Shown: in pieces, positions 22,298-33,476 of the stretch | Numbering within the stretch: position 1 is the first letter of the stretch | Layout: each line of letters opens with the position of its first letter | Assembly (NCBI GenBank): GCA_033439765.1 | Contig: JAULSN010000009.1 | Coordinates: 2,480,001 to 2,544,000 of the forward strand | Direction: 5' to 3' | Length of the DNA stretch: 64,000 bases | From: Lasiosphaeria ovina | Taxonomy: Eukaryota; Ascomycota; Sordariomycetes; Sordariales; Lasiosphaeriaceae | The notes under the pieces: generated by a model | What the model was told of the DNA's origin: nothing | The model's input: only the letters and a program-made list of their open reading frames with translations | Databases searched by the model: none | Made by a program: the position numbers and the translations under genes

Positions 22298-24954
22298 ATG
22301 GGTGAGCCGGCGAGGAAGCGGCGAAATGGCGGTCGCAAGCATTGGCGGCAGCACCCGTACAACACTCTGTCGTCTTCGAGCGGCGGTAGTGGTCTTACCG
22401 CCTACTCTGACCCCGCAAGCACGTCGCAGTCCACAAGCACCACCTCCAGCGCAAACTCGATCGAGTTTTCGTACCAGAATCCCACAGGCGCATTCCAAAT
22501 AGACGAACCACCCCTATTCTTGCCTCTCAACTACACCAATGTCATTTCCCCGGAAACTCCCAGCACAGAATTGCTTGTTTCGCATTTTGGCATTGCGCCA
22601 CCGTTGCCGTACCTAGGGGGTGATGTTCAGCTAATGTTCGGTGGGGGTAGCGAAACTGCCCACTCGGTGCCCCTGACCGCGGCGTCGGATCCCTGGCAAA
22701 ATGTGGACGGGTTGGACTTGGCCGATAACCCCTTTACTATACCTGTTTGCGATACCGACGAGTGTTCCAGCCTTCTTCTGGGGGATATCTGGGGGAATCC
22801 CCCCCTATATCCGCTAGCCACGGGCATGTTCCATGACCCAGTCTCTGTGGTGGGTCTCACGGATGTCCGGTCTAGGAAACGAGGTCTGTGATCCTCTTGC
22901 TGCCGTCAATATACCGACTTTGGCTCGTCCTCGAACTTACCTTACTCCAGACTTTGACCAGATAAACGATGCACCCGCCACGATAACTTCATATTCCACG
23001 ACTGATGCCTTTGTCAGGGCGACTATACCTTCCCTTTTCCCGTCAGCCCCGAACATGGAGTGCCGGCAAACCCACGATTTTGTGTCGAACCCATTCCTCG
23101 AGTCCTCCGCAGAACGCCACCCCACACTCGCCAATAGAGTCCGTCCGGTCATCTCAGGCAATGGCGTGGTCGATGGCTACATAAAGATGAAAATGATCCA
23201 TATCGACGGAGACAACGCAAGTCCGGCCGAACCGAAGCTCGGGACGTTCAGATTTCGGCGTCAAGGCACGGTAGTTAGCCCCGACGATGGAGGCCCCTTT
23301 GGGGCTGGGATTCCATTGTTACCGCCCAACTTCTCTACGGGGATGAAATTGGACAGGACGGACGAAAAGCTCTGGTCCTTCCGTATGTACTTTGACTATC
23401 TTTTGGGTCCTTTGCACTACTTTTCGCTGATCCGACACAGATCTCGTAGCGTATTGCCCCGGCCGCATGCTTCTCTCTGACAACTACTGGTGTAAGGAAG
23501 TGGTCGCCATCGCGGTCAAGGACGACTGCGCCCGTCACGCCTTATTGGCCTTTGCCACTGCCTACGTCCTGGACTATGAACCTACTGAAGAAATGCGGAA
23601 GCGAGCTAACCACCACTACCGCACTGCGGTTCAGCTACTCGACCAAGCTCTAAATCGCGAGGAAACTTACACCGTGGGACAGGACGATGGTGTCGTCGTT
23701 GCCATGATCTTGATGTTGTCAAGCGATGTAAGTTGGGCGGTGACAACTAAACGTGAGCGGTGTAAATTCCTCTGACGCCCTCTGGATCTACAGATTGTCA
23801 ATTGGGAGTCTCGAAGACCCAAAGGTAAGGAGCCCCTGTGGCGAGAAGGGTCGCGGGCTGCGAGACTGATTCTCGACCGCGCGGACCCCGGATATCGGTA
23901 TTGGAAACCCCAAAACGTCCAAAGCAGTGCCGCACGGATTGGGAATGCAAACTGGATCGCCTCTATCGAAATATGCGCGCAGCCCGTCACGCCGCTCTCT
24001 GAAGAAAACACAAAGACCCTCTTCCTCTGGCTACTCGGTGGTTCGAAAGTGGATGCACACAAAATTCAAGGTGTGACAGGCGTGTGTCCAAAACTGTTGC
24101 ATATATTTTCGCAGATCACTCATTTGGCAGCGCTCCTCAAGAAGGTTAGCATGTGTCTCGCTACTCGCCACAACCACTGATACCACATGCTGAACGTGCA
24201 AAACAGGATCCTAAATCTATAGTTGTGCCCGACGCCGCTTCGAGAATTCAAGACAGGCTTGCAAACTTCTGGCAATGGTCTGACGCTTCACCCGGGCACC
24301 CATCTATAGGCGCGCTGATGGAGTCATGCGTCTTGGATAAGGACGGAAAGGTTAGCGACTCTGTTAGGGTGACAGAGTTATCAGCTCACTCCTGGGTACC
24401 TGCTGCGGAGATGTATCTTCATATGAGGGTCTTCAGGTATTATTCTCTGCGCTTGCATTTACGCCGTCCCCTCCTGTCTAGGCTCTAGGTCCACACTAAC
24501 ATGACCAGAAAACCGCGCTCACACCCCCACGTGCTTCGAAGTCTCAAGGTGTTAATTCAGTGTGTTAAACGGCTGCCATGTACTGGCAAACTCTTCACTT
24601 CGCAGTCCCCTTTTTTCCCCGTTTTCTTAATGGCGGTTGCGTCGTATCGAGAGGAGGACCGGGAAGTCGCTCGTCAGTGGTTCGAAGTAGTGCTTGGTGG
24701 AGCGCAATGCCGTTCGGTAAGTCATGATCCCCATGGACAGCCTTGGGGTCTTGTTGTCGTGGGCTATTGTTGACAAAAGAAAATAGAGCGTTCCCCCTGT
24801 CTGGACCGCTATCCAGAAGCTTTGGCATTGGCTAGACAAGGAGCTGAAGGAGCAGCCTTACGACGAAGAGCAGCCAGTCGGCGATCGACAAGCGTGGTGG
24901 GAATATATGGTTGAGGAGCTTGTCAAGGAGAGCGGAGTATTGAGTCTCGTGTAG
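22298..24954 (+). CDS. Fungal_trans_2 (PF11951-type) transcriptional regulator without a visible zinc cluster
   Basis: Seven exons (22298-22883, 22951-23382, 23441-23727, 23794-24144, 24207-24436, 24509-24716, 24787-24954) join in frame to 753 codons plus stop. All six introns are 58-72 nt with GT...AG; donors include GTATGT, GTAAGT and GTTAGC. The C-terminal 400 residues match my recollection of the fungal-specific TF domain: RHALLAFATAYVLDY, NWESRRPKGKEPLW, DPGYRYWKPQNVQ, ICAQPVTPL, GVCPKLLHIFSQITHLA, LANFWQWSD, SPFFPVFLMA, EEDREVARQWFE. The first exon starts MGEPARKRRNGGRKHW and is Ser/Pro-rich; no CxxCxxxxxxC cluster is seen in it or in the 464 bp upstream. It may be a regulator without its own DNA-binding domain. 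It looks intact. Confidence 0.8.
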
Positions 24955-25057
24955 AAATATTGTATTCTCGTCCCCAAAGCACTCTCTCTGACAGACAAAT
25001 GGTCAATTAAACTATCTGGCCTTATTTCCAAGATTGAACCCCATCAACCGACGACCG

Positions 25058-26311
25058 CTACGAACTTGGTTTCGAAAGAATGTACTCATCTGCAGACGAT
25101 CGTGGTATTAGCGGCGCTCAGGGACCCCCTCAGATTTGGCCCGCTCTATTTACTTACAGATTGCCGATGGCCCCGGGGCCTTGAAAACACTTTTCTGGTG
25201 GAGCCCGGCCGCTTGGAACATCTGGCACATCTCGGCAGGGCCAAACTTGAAAGCCTCGTAGCAGTCGATCTCGTGGCCAGCGGGGTAGTCGAGGCCGATG
25301 GGGACGCACTTGACGTCGACAAGGGCGCGAAAGACAAAGCGATGCATGCAGTACTCGCTGGACATGACGCCCACGACCTCCCAGTCCTGGGGGAGGTACC
25401 AGTCGTGTCCCAGGACGCGGTTCGAGTGCTGCAACCCGCCTCGCATGAAGCGCTCGAACAGGCCGGCGCAGTCATGGTACGAGTCCCAGATGCGCCGCTC
25501 GTCGGTCGTCGCGTCCATGCCCACAAGCATGCGGTCGCCGTGGCCCATCACCGCCGCCCACCGCGAGAGGTGCGCCACCGCCGGGGCCGGGAAGTCGTTG
25601 CCGAGGATCGAGCCCAGGGACAGGAACCACCGCGGCGCCGACTGCACGGACTCGGTGGTGGTGACCCAGCGCAGCGCGTCGTCGAACGTCCCCCACAGGC
25701 CGTGGCACCGCACGTGCTTGAACTCGAACGCGAGCCTATGCACGTCGGCCAGGAGCACGGGCAGCGACAGGTCGAGCCCGTAGTAGTCCACGCTCTTGCC
25801 CGAGCGCTCGAGGCTCTCCAGCAGGGGGCGGACCTTTCTGGTGTCGCTGATAGTGCCGGGCAGATACGTCAGTTAAATGGCAGGTGATTAACCAAGAGCG
25901 GGGGCGGGTAGTATCTGACAGCCCAACGAGGTGATTGACTCATGTGATGATAATTGATATAACGGTAATAATTACTTACCCGCATCCGAGGTCGATCAGC
26001 ACGGCGTCGGGCTCGATGAGAGCAGCAATCTCGTCGCCGTAGAGCTCCAGCAGCAACACCTCGTCGCGGGTCTGGTAGTACGCCGGCAGCCGGTTGATCT
26101 CGCGCCACAGCGCGCTTCCGTCGTCGTCCGAGAGTAGAGCCGAGGGCAGGACGCATTGCTTGGCGGGATCGAGCATGCGGGCCGCCAGCATGCCATACAG
26201 TGACTGGGCCAGCCGACTACCGCCAATATCGATGATTCGGCCATCGTCATCAACGGCGTCTTCAGGGCCGCAGCTGGCCGTCTTGGGGCTGTCTGGGGGC
26301 GACAATGCCAT
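25058..26311 (-). CDS. EasF/EgtD-like SAM-dependent N-methyltransferase (Methyltransf_33 type)
   Basis: Three exons (26311-25980, 25846-25158, 25089-25058) give 350 aa, typical for the family. Intron 1 (25847-25979, GTAAGT) splits VLIDLGCG|DTRKVRPLLE, the SAM-binding motif. Intron 2 (25090-25157) adds a short last exon ending YEYILSKPSS. Family marks: IIDIGGSRLAQSL, AYYQTRDEVLLL, YYGLDLSLPVL, GLWGTFDDAL, LSLGSILGNDF. Relatives methylate the alpha-amino group of histidine (ergothioneine) or dimethylallyl-tryptophan (EasF in ergot alkaloid pathways). No prenyltransferase, P450 or other pathway gene lies beside it, so its substrate is open. The gene looks intact. Confidence 0.82.
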
Positions 26312-27532
26312 GGTGTCGGTGCACGAGGCTGGGCTAGGGTGTGGAAAGACTTGTTCGTTAACTCGCAAATGGAGGACACGATGACCAGAGACAAGCCTGG
26401 TATAAGTACACGTTCCGTGACGAGAAACCCCCCCCCCCTCGACTCTCCTCGCGAAAGACACGGTAGAGCCTTGCGTGCACCTACCTACCTAGGCCCCTCT
26501 TCCGCAGAGCCTCATCTCGCCGCTTTAAGCTCGAGCGGACGTGTCCACATTATTACAACACCCACGTGCTGCTCTGCAATCGGAAGTGCCGTGTTGTTTT
26601 TGCAACGAGGGTCGGCTATCGTAGAAGCGGATTGGTCCTGTGGCGTGAAGAGGGTTGCAGGTTTTGTCGCACAACATGACGAGCAAGCCTTAGCGCCGTC
26701 AGGTATTATCTCTTTGGAGTAACGCGCATTTTGTTTGGGTTTCGGGGGGCTACTTGGCCTTGGGTTAGCTCTCTCGTGAGATGAACACATTGGCACTTTT
26801 TAGATTTGTTAACTCCTTCCCCCCCGTGGCTACATTGAGGGTTATGCAGGATGGATACACCCTCCTGTAGCTACTGTAAAGATACGGACTGGAAGTGAAT
26901 TTATCTATCAGGGAGAATACCGGTCATGTGGTAACTAGGTAGGTATGCCGACGGTACCCAGCCGCAGAGCCTCGCCGAATCCCTGTGTAACAATTCCTGG
27001 GGGCACACACGTAACCCCCATTCCGGGCATTCCTGGTCATTGCAGCATGTTGAGGGTGCAAATTACGACCAATGGGAAATGAGTGTTTGCCGGCCGGAGT
27101 TCACATGTGGCCATGACAGGTGCTGGTTCTGTTATTGTTGTCTTCATCTCCTTTCGTATTACTTTTTCTACTTAGGTAGGTATCGTGTTCACACGGCCCC
27201 TTGCACATTCTTTTAATGATGATTTGTCCCAGAATGAATTCAAAAGTAACTAACGTTACCAAATAAACTCCAAACTACCACCGCGTATAGTTTGATTCTC
27301 ATACGTCGCACCGCTAAACCGTAGATGGTAGTTCATGACACGCCAGGTATAACCACCCTCTCGCGCCGGCCCGCGAGCGGGTTTTGCCCATATCCACATC
27401 CGTCTTTTAACCGCCGGCAATGAGGCATGCAATGCTATGAATACCCAAGAAAAGGGGGCAAAAACACCAAAAGAAAAAGCATGCTGCATAAGCAAGCGCT
27501 GCAGACTGCGCCCCCAACATGTAACCAACGAA
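26312..27532. other. Intergenic stretch, no supported gene
   Basis: Spacer between the 5' end of the methyltransferase and the 3' end of the DUF3533 gene. A short C-run lies near 26430. No coding or repeat structure was seen. Confidence 0.4.
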
Positions 27533-29221
27533 TCACTGAGCGCCATCGTCGTCGCCGTCGCCGTGGCTGAACGGCAGATTGAACGACGGGCCAAAGTTGG
27601 CCGCCCCGCCGGCGCGTTCCGTCTCGCGCTGCTGCCGCGTGTTGATGCGGTGGATGATCTCGGCGAGCTCGTCGTGGACCTCGCTCTCCTCGTCAGACGT
27701 AGTAGACGACGTGGCGTCCTGCCCGCCTTCGGTCTCGGGCTGTTTCTTTTCCTCGGGCTCGTCGTCACCTTCTGTGACTGGCCTGTCGGCAGTGCCGACA
27801 GCGATAATAGACTCAGGGCCGGTAGCTGCAGTAGCGACGGAGCCCTGGCGGCGCGCGCGGTCGCTCTTCTTCTTCTCTACCTTGCGCTCGAGGGCGAGCT
27901 GGAACGCGACAGCGGCGTCGAGACGCTCCTTGAACTCGTGCGCCTCGCGCTCGGCGCCGATGGTGGCGAAGTGGCAGCGGCGGAACACGCCCAGCGTGCT
28001 AAGGGCCAGGCTGGCGACCTCCCAGGCAAACAGCACGGGCAGGGCGTAGTGCAGCTGCGGGTTGCAGCCGCGGGACCAGACGTCGATGAGGACCTGGTAG
28101 ACCTCGTGGGCCGGCATGGCGTAGCCAAGGCGGTAGAAGGCCGGGCTCAGGTCGAAGGGCAGCAGGGTCGACGTGATGTTGAGGATGATCCACGAGATGA
28201 GGACCATGGGCACGAATGCGGGCGGCACCCAGATGGTGAAGACGTCGAGGGTCAGGAAGTTGACGTGGGCGAACAGCCACAGCGCGATCCAGGACAGCAC
28301 GAACTGGCTGCCGTCGATGTCCCAGTTGGCGCGGAACGCGAAGATGGTGCCGATGACGCAGAGCGAGCCGATGAAGGTGTAGGCGAGTGAGGCGACGACG
28401 CGCACGGCGATGATGCGGTAGGGGTCGATTCGCGCGTACAGCTTGAACTGGGCGTACAGGCCGTTGATGGTGCCGAGGTAGAAGAACTCTTGGATCAGGA
28501 TCAGGATGATGACGATGGTGTTGTAGATGGCGCGCGACCCCTGGGACGTTGGTTGGATGTCGAGCGACTGCAGCTGCCACGGGTTGGCGAAGACGGACAG
28601 CGCGGCGGGGCCCGACACGGAGCTGACGCCGCCGGTGCCGTTGCCGGTGCTATAGGCGACCCGGGCGGTAGTGGCGAGGAGCTGGATGTTAGCCGAGACG
28701 GCTGAGTCGATGGCGGTGGGGTATAGAGCCTCGTTCCAGACGTACGACATGACGCGTGTGCTGTCGTAAGCAAGTGAAGCTGCAGCATTGTCGGGCTGCA
28801 GTGCGTCGTGCAGCCGGTCGGACGCGCCCTCGGCCACGTAGAAACCGGCCCAGAAGCGCGTCTTGCAGACGGCGTCGGCCACGTCGGCGGGAGTCTGGAA
28901 GTCGGAGGGCGGCCGCTCCACCAAGGTTATGAAGGTGTCGCTCTCGAGGGAGGCGTAGGCGCCCCGCACGGCGTTGCCGATGGCGCCTCCATCGTAGTCA
29001 ACAAAGACGACGCCGAGGTTGTGGATGTGGCCGTTCTGCTGGAAGAGCGCGCCGAAGACGTAGCAGAAGAGGCCGAGGAAGAGGAGCTGCAGGTAGAGGA
29101 AGTTGCTGCCGAGGCCCATGAAAAAGGCTCGGCGCGTCTTTTTTCTCCCCGGGTCATTGAAGCCTAGCCGCCGCGTCGTGTCGTACGACTTGGGATAGAG
29201 AGTTCTCGCCGGGTTGCGCAT
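27533..29221 (-). CDS. DUF3533/SNG1-like integral membrane protein
   Basis: Single exon of 562 aa; the first ATG of the frame is at 29221 (MRNPARTLYPKSYD). The layout is that of the DUF3533 family, to which yeast SNG1 (nitrosoguanidine resistance) belongs. It has one N-terminal membrane helix (LYLQLLFLGLFCYVFGALF), then a large extracytoplasmic domain with GVVFVDYDGGAIGNAVRGAY, then about five C-terminal helices (IYNTIVIILILIQEFFYLG, FIGSLCVIGTIFAF, FVLSWIALWLFAHVNFL, FVPMVLISWIILNI, ALPVLFAWEVASLAL). A charged, acidic, partly coiled cytoplasmic tail of about 120 residues follows, ending in a Gly/Asp-rich stretch. A role in membrane transport or resistance is inferred from the family. Long open frames on the opposite strand are GC shadows. 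Confidence 0.85.
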   Translation of the reverse strand: MRNPARTLYPKSYDTTRRLGFNDPGRKKTRRAFFMGLGSNFLYLQLLFLGLFCYVFGALFQQNGHIHNLGVVFVDYDGGAIGNAVRGAYASLESDTFITLVERPPSDFQTPADVADAVCKTRFWAGFYVAEGASDRLHDALQPDNAAASLAYDSTRVMSYVWNEALYPTAIDSAVSANIQLLATTARVAYSTGNGTGGVSSVSGPAALSVFANPWQLQSLDIQPTSQGSRAIYNTIVIILILIQEFFYLGTINGLYAQFKLYARIDPYRIIAVRVVASLAYTFIGSLCVIGTIFAFRANWDIDGSQFVLSWIALWLFAHVNFLTLDVFTIWVPPAFVPMVLISWIILNITSTLLPFDLSPAFYRLGYAMPAHEVYQVLIDVWSRGCNPQLHYALPVLFAWEVASLALSTLGVFRRCHFATIGAEREAHEFKERLDAAVAFQLALERKVEKKKSDRARRQGSVATAATGPESIIAVGTADRPVTEGDDEPEEKKQPETEGGQDATSSTTSDEESEVHDELAEIIHRINTRQQRETERAGGAANFGPSFNLPFSHGDGDDDGAQ

Positions 29222-31607
29222 CTTGGAGGACTTGAATGGTAACAGTGTTGGAACAGTGTTTCGTCCGCCCTCTTGGTGTTTCGATGACAACCTTGGTTGT
29301 TAGTTAATTAGAGACGATAATTAGCAAAACAAAAAAAGGGAAATGAAATGAGATAAATAAAAAGAAAGGCAGAGCGAGAAGACTCTGTAACATGGCGAGG
29401 GAGCTGTCGTGGGCTGAGTAAGGTGCGCCAACGATGCCAAGGCCTACTTTGGCTTATTAACGATGTTTCCGATGACGGGACCGGAGAATCGGAGATGCAC
29501 AGTCGTGAAAAAGTGTTCGCGTCCCAAGATCCCACGAGCTCCCCGGCCAGAGCCCCGCAATTATCACACAATCTGTCTTGACTGGTGTATTGCGAACCAC
29601 TTTTGTTAGTGGGAAAACTTTCCGATTGGTGAGGTGCCAAATTCCACGCTTAAGCGATACATGATTCGCGAGCCTGTCGCCATTCAACCTGGCCCGATCG
29701 CGCGAGGTCGACGCCTTTCAGTGCCAGAAGTAATGCCAATCATATTTGGCTTTGAGTTGTTGCAATCAATCGTGTTGTGCATGTCTTGTCACAGAAAAGG
29801 CGTGGGCTAATTACCTAGTCACATTTTGCAAATATTCCTTCCCCAATTAAAGAATCGCTTTCCTTTTGGTTTCTCTTTCAGGGTTGTTTTCCATTGCTCG
29901 TCCGGGATAACGAATCGCCGACAAACACCTTAGTCAGGACGCATGGTTCGCAAAAGATTCCTTAGGGTTATTTTCGAGGTCTCTTTAGGGTTATACGTGT
30001 GCCAAGTTTTGGAAGATACTTTGTATTGCAGGGTGTTTTGACAAGCTTTGGCTGCACCCGAATTATTTTCCAATTAAACCATATTCTGGGAATTGATAGT
30101 CCTAGCCTAAGTAGTTAGGTGAGGTGGACCATTTAGATTACCTGACGAGGAATTACGTACCGAAAGCCAGGGCAATTGTTGAAGCCACACGGATCAATTG
30201 GCTGCGAATTTTGTTTGTCCGACCCGGACAAACTTGCTGGGTAATCAAGTAATAGCCTCCGTAATAGGTAGCTAATTAATAGTGAGCAAGGTCTTCGATT
30301 CAACCACCATGAAGGCAATCGCCGATAACATATTCCGTAATCGCCGTAAGCATCACATATGATGTCGGCGAGCGCTGCAGAAACAAACCCTCGGCGCACG
30401 TCATTCTCGGCCTCAGCCGGCCAGGCATGCGGATTTCCGACCGAAGCCCGCAAATCCGAGGCGCACCCCAGCCCAAACCTCGCCAAACAAGAAACAGAAC
30501 AGCGAAAAGCGACTAGGCTGCTCTTGGCACGCTGCGCGTAATATTGCGAATAGCGCGAGGCATGCGCTATGAACATGCACTTTGTTGTGTCTGGGGTGTT
30601 TTCCATCTTTGTCAAGGCCTACCTTTGGTTATCAATTGGCGAATATGTGCGCTACGGCACGGCGGCGGCGCAATGGTGCAGCAGAACAGTTCTAGAAGGG
30701 GAGATTGCACTAGGGGACCTCCGCGGTTGGGCCAGTCGCAGGCAGGCTCGCAGCACCTAGCTGGCCCCGAAGGATTTCGGCACCCCGCTAGCCATGGCCG
30801 CCATGGCCATGTGGCAGATAATGCGAGGCCGCAGCGGGTGCAAGACAGAGAGCAAGATGAAGGGAAAAGAAAAGAAGCATTTTGAAGAAAATAGTCGGCC
30901 GTCTTGGCGATGGGTACCCATCTCCCTAGCTTGACTCGGATTGTTTATATCGTTGCACTAGCAGCCGGTGAAAGCTTATCTTGATGTCCTTGGTGCAATT
31001 AGTGTAGTCTTGGAAATTAAGACGAACGACGGCCTTGGCCTCCTAGCACCACGGACAGAGAGGAAGCGATGTGGGGCTGCAATCCGGCAGAGTGGCTCGA
31101 GAGTCGAGACAGACTTCCACTTCGGTTACCTATCCAGTCTTTTAGTTTGGCTGTTTGGGGATGGGATAGAATACGTGGCTAAGCATCTGTCTGCAGGCGC
31201 AGCCGCCATGCAGATTGCAGAAGCCAGACCCCCCCGTGAACCGGACAGCCGCCGTTGCTGGTAGCGAATGAAAAGGCTCCAGTCCGAGAGGGGTTTGCCG
31301 TGTGGTCGAGATGCTGGGCACCGCTTCCCCTGCGCTGCATGCTAGATTTTGCCGGTAAATAATTCTTCTATGGGTAAGATGGATCCTCCGGCCACTCGGG
31401 TCCGAAGCTGGATGGCTTTGCGCCTGCCTGTCAGGGTGATGCCCCCGGGGCAGGCTTTGGGAATGCCACTATTAGAAGCGGGCGTCGTCTGCTTGCTGTC
31501 TGATTGTTTCTGTCTCTGTCTCTGTCTCTGCCTCTTCTTCTACTACCTAGTCCACTCTCTCCCTGTCCCTACCCATCTCACATCAACCCTGGGTCTCGAG
31601 TAACAAG
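29222..31607. other. 2.4-kb intergenic stretch, no supported gene
   Basis: Several frames of 60-160 codons exist (for example 30133-30615 minus) but none has motifs, splice continuity or codon bias like neighbouring genes. No terminal repeats or RNA genes were seen. The last 100 bp before 31608 is pyrimidine-rich (TCTCTG repeats, about 31508-31535), probably the promoter/5' leader of the DUF8021 gene. Confidence 0.4.
31508..31570 (+). promoter_or_regulatory. Pyrimidine-rich leader of the DUF8021 gene
   Basis: TCTCTG units followed by CTCTTCTTC and CTCTCTCCCTGTCCC precede ATG at 31608. CT-rich tracts just upstream of start sites are typical of filamentous-fungal promoters. The boundaries are approximate. 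Confidence 0.45.
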
Positions 31608-32456
31608 ATGATTCCCACAGCAAATCGGGCGTGCATGGCGCTCCTCGCCGCCGCGTCGGTGGCGGTGGCAGGTTGCGCGGCGTCGGGATGCACCCGAGAG
31701 GCGCTCAAGGCCGCGACGGACCGGTACCTGATTGCGCAGAGCACCGGGCAGCTGGGGTGGGTGCAGAGCGCGCTCGCGGCCAACGCCACGTACTGGGAGA
31801 ATCTAGTGCGACTCGACCCGTCCAACAGCACGCTGAGCCAGCCGCTGCGCATCGACCACAGCCGCACATCGTACGACACGGTGCAGTGCGCCAGCTTCAC
31901 CGAGATCATCGCCACGGACCCGGCGCGCCCCTACCAGATCGCCATGCAGCTGCACCTCGACGCGGCCGCCAACAAGATCACCAAGCTCGACGGCATCTTC
32001 ACCACGACGGGTGACTTCTACTTCAACGCCAGCCACGCGCTGCACTACGCCCTGCTCGAGGACTGGGGCCCGCTGTCCGCCGCCGAGCGCACCCCGCGCG
32101 CTACCCTGCAGGCTGCCGCCGACGCCTACTACGACGTCTTCGTCAACAAGACGGTCGTCGTGCCGTGGGGCTTCCCCTGCACCCGCCTCGAGGGCGGCTA
32201 CATCGACGCCAACGGCACCTGCGACACCGACATCCCCGACGTGACCATCCACACTGTCGACCGCCGCTACGTTGTCGACGATCGCGTCGGCGTCGTCAAC
32301 ATCATCAGCAACTTTGGCATCCTCGGCCCTGACAGCCACGAGTTCCGCATCATCAACGGTACCATCCGCCGCATTCACTCCATGACCCTGTGCCGGCCCA
32401 ACTTCAACTGCGGCCTGGCGATGCCTGCCATTCTGTCCGAGGACGTGGGGTTCTGA
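31608..32456 (+). CDS. Secreted DUF8021-type protein
   Basis: Single exon of 282 aa. It begins with a likely signal peptide (MALLAAASVAVAGCAASGC, cleavage near residue 22-26). The body shows the pattern of the fungal secreted DUF8021 family: CTREALKAATDRYL, ANATYWEN, LRIDHSRTSYDTVQCASFTE, TTTGDFYFNA, VVVPWGFPCTRLEGG, DRRYVVDD, DSHEFRI. Two cysteines in CAS and CTR and two in the C-terminal CRPNFNC could form disulfides. Several N-glycosylation sequons (NAT, NST, NAS, NKT, NGT) fit secretion. The fold is expected to be NTF2/SnoaL-like; biochemical function is unknown. The gene looks intact. Confidence 0.82.
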   Translation: MIPTANRACMALLAAASVAVAGCAASGCTREALKAATDRYLIAQSTGQLGWVQSALAANATYWENLVRLDPSNSTLSQPLRIDHSRTSYDTVQCASFTEIIATDPARPYQIAMQLHLDAAANKITKLDGIFTTTGDFYFNASHALHYALLEDWGPLSAAERTPRATLQAAADAYYDVFVNKTVVVPWGFPCTRLEGGYIDANGTCDTDIPDVTIHTVDRRYVVDDRVGVVNIISNFGILGPDSHEFRIINGTIRRIHSMTLCRPNFNCGLAMPAILSEDVGF

Positions 32457-33146
32457 GGAGGATGATGAAGCTGGTCGATTTGAATTAGAGATAATCAGGT
32501 AGTTCTAATTAGTCCTCAAAGAGCGGCGGCTTTTTAAACCTGGCTTCTCCCAACCTGCTAGGTACTTTAATTGCCAATAAGTGAGCTTTCTTCGCTGCTG
32601 TGGTTCGGTTTTTCCATTTGATTAGTCTAGTTTTTTTTAGTTTTTTTTTTAACTGGGCCTCAGAGCACAACCATCCCATTTCAACATGATACATCTCTCG
32701 CACTGTTACTGAGTGTAACGCGAGCTGATTGGGGTAGTAACAATCGCGCCTCTCGGGCCGATGTTGGTGGCCAGGCCAATGTCGTGTTGTGTTACACACC
32801 ATGACTCGCATCCTGGACGAGGCGTAGTTGGCTCACGAAGCGACTTTGACCGCACGTCACACAGCTTATTCTGAGAAGCAAACGCAATGAAATTAAAAAC
32901 TCCAACAACATTCAAATTCAATGAAACACGTCATCGCACCCCTAGCCTTCAGCTATAACTACCTAGTTAACACAATCACGGACGCCAAGCCAACAACTCC
33001 ACCGCTAATTTTACCTAACAAGTCACCCGCTATCCTCTCCGCAAACAAGCCCTCCTCCTCCTCCTCCTCCTCCTCCTCCTCCTCCTCCTCCTCCTCCTCC
33101 CCGCCTCCACCGAGGCCCGTTACAGAAGGTCACTCTACCAGTCTCA
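32457..33146. other. Spacer with a CCT microsatellite
   Basis: No gene was seen. It holds the trinucleotide run at 33051-33100; open frames through that run are low-complexity artefacts. Confidence 0.45.
33051..33100. repeat. (CCT)n microsatellite, about 17 units
   Basis: Fifty bases of uninterrupted CCT repeat. It gives spurious poly-Ser and poly-Gly frames on the two strands. Confidence 0.95.
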
Positions 33147-33476
33147 CTATCTAGTGGGCTCGGACGCGGGTATCTCGTCCTCCTCGTCCTTTTGCCAGTC
33201 ACCCGGCTCATCGTTGAAGTCGTCATGCAGGATCGCGTGCAGCTTGTCGTTGGCTTGGACGATCATCACCCTGGCCTGTTCCGACTCCCACCTGAGCCCC
33301 TTGATGACGAAGATGAGATCGTCGACGCGCTGCTTGGCCTTGGTGATGTAGTCGGGTATCACGGCCTTGAGCTCGTCCGTGATGCCCTCCGTCGCCGGGT
33401 ACGCAACCTTCAGCGTCGCCTTGTACACATCTGTGATGGCGGCCATCGCCCCCCACATGCCGGCTCGGTCTGCCAT
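33147..33476 (-). CDS. Small acidic hypothetical protein (109 aa)
   Basis: ATG at 33476 starts MADRAGMWGAMAAITDVYKA; the frame ends with TAG at 33147. It is mostly predicted alpha-helical with an acidic tail (QKDEEDEIPASEPTR). Codon use is GC-rich at third positions like the intact neighbours, and two short heptad-like stretches (KAKQRVDDLIFVIKGL) suggest a helical bundle. No family is recognised. It could also be a fragment of a longer spliced gene. Confidence 0.5.
   Translation of the reverse strand: MADRAGMWGAMAAITDVYKATLKVAYPATEGITDELKAVIPDYITKAKQRVDDLIFVIKGLRWESEQARVMIVQANDKLHAILHDDFNDEPGDWQKDEEDEIPASEPTR

Noticed and set aside
27437..28390. 317-codon plus-strand frame opposite the DUF3533 gene
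   Set aside because: GC shadow of a clear membrane-protein gene; no domain signal of its own.
30133..30615. 160-codon minus-strand frame
   Set aside because: No motif and composition like the surrounding spacer.
31803..32378. 191-codon minus-strand frame opposite the DUF8021 gene
   Set aside because: Val/Asp/Gly-rich shadow of the real gene; no start context or motif.
33023..33226. Poly-Gly protein over the CCT microsatellite
   Set aside because: Low-complexity translation of a simple repeat.
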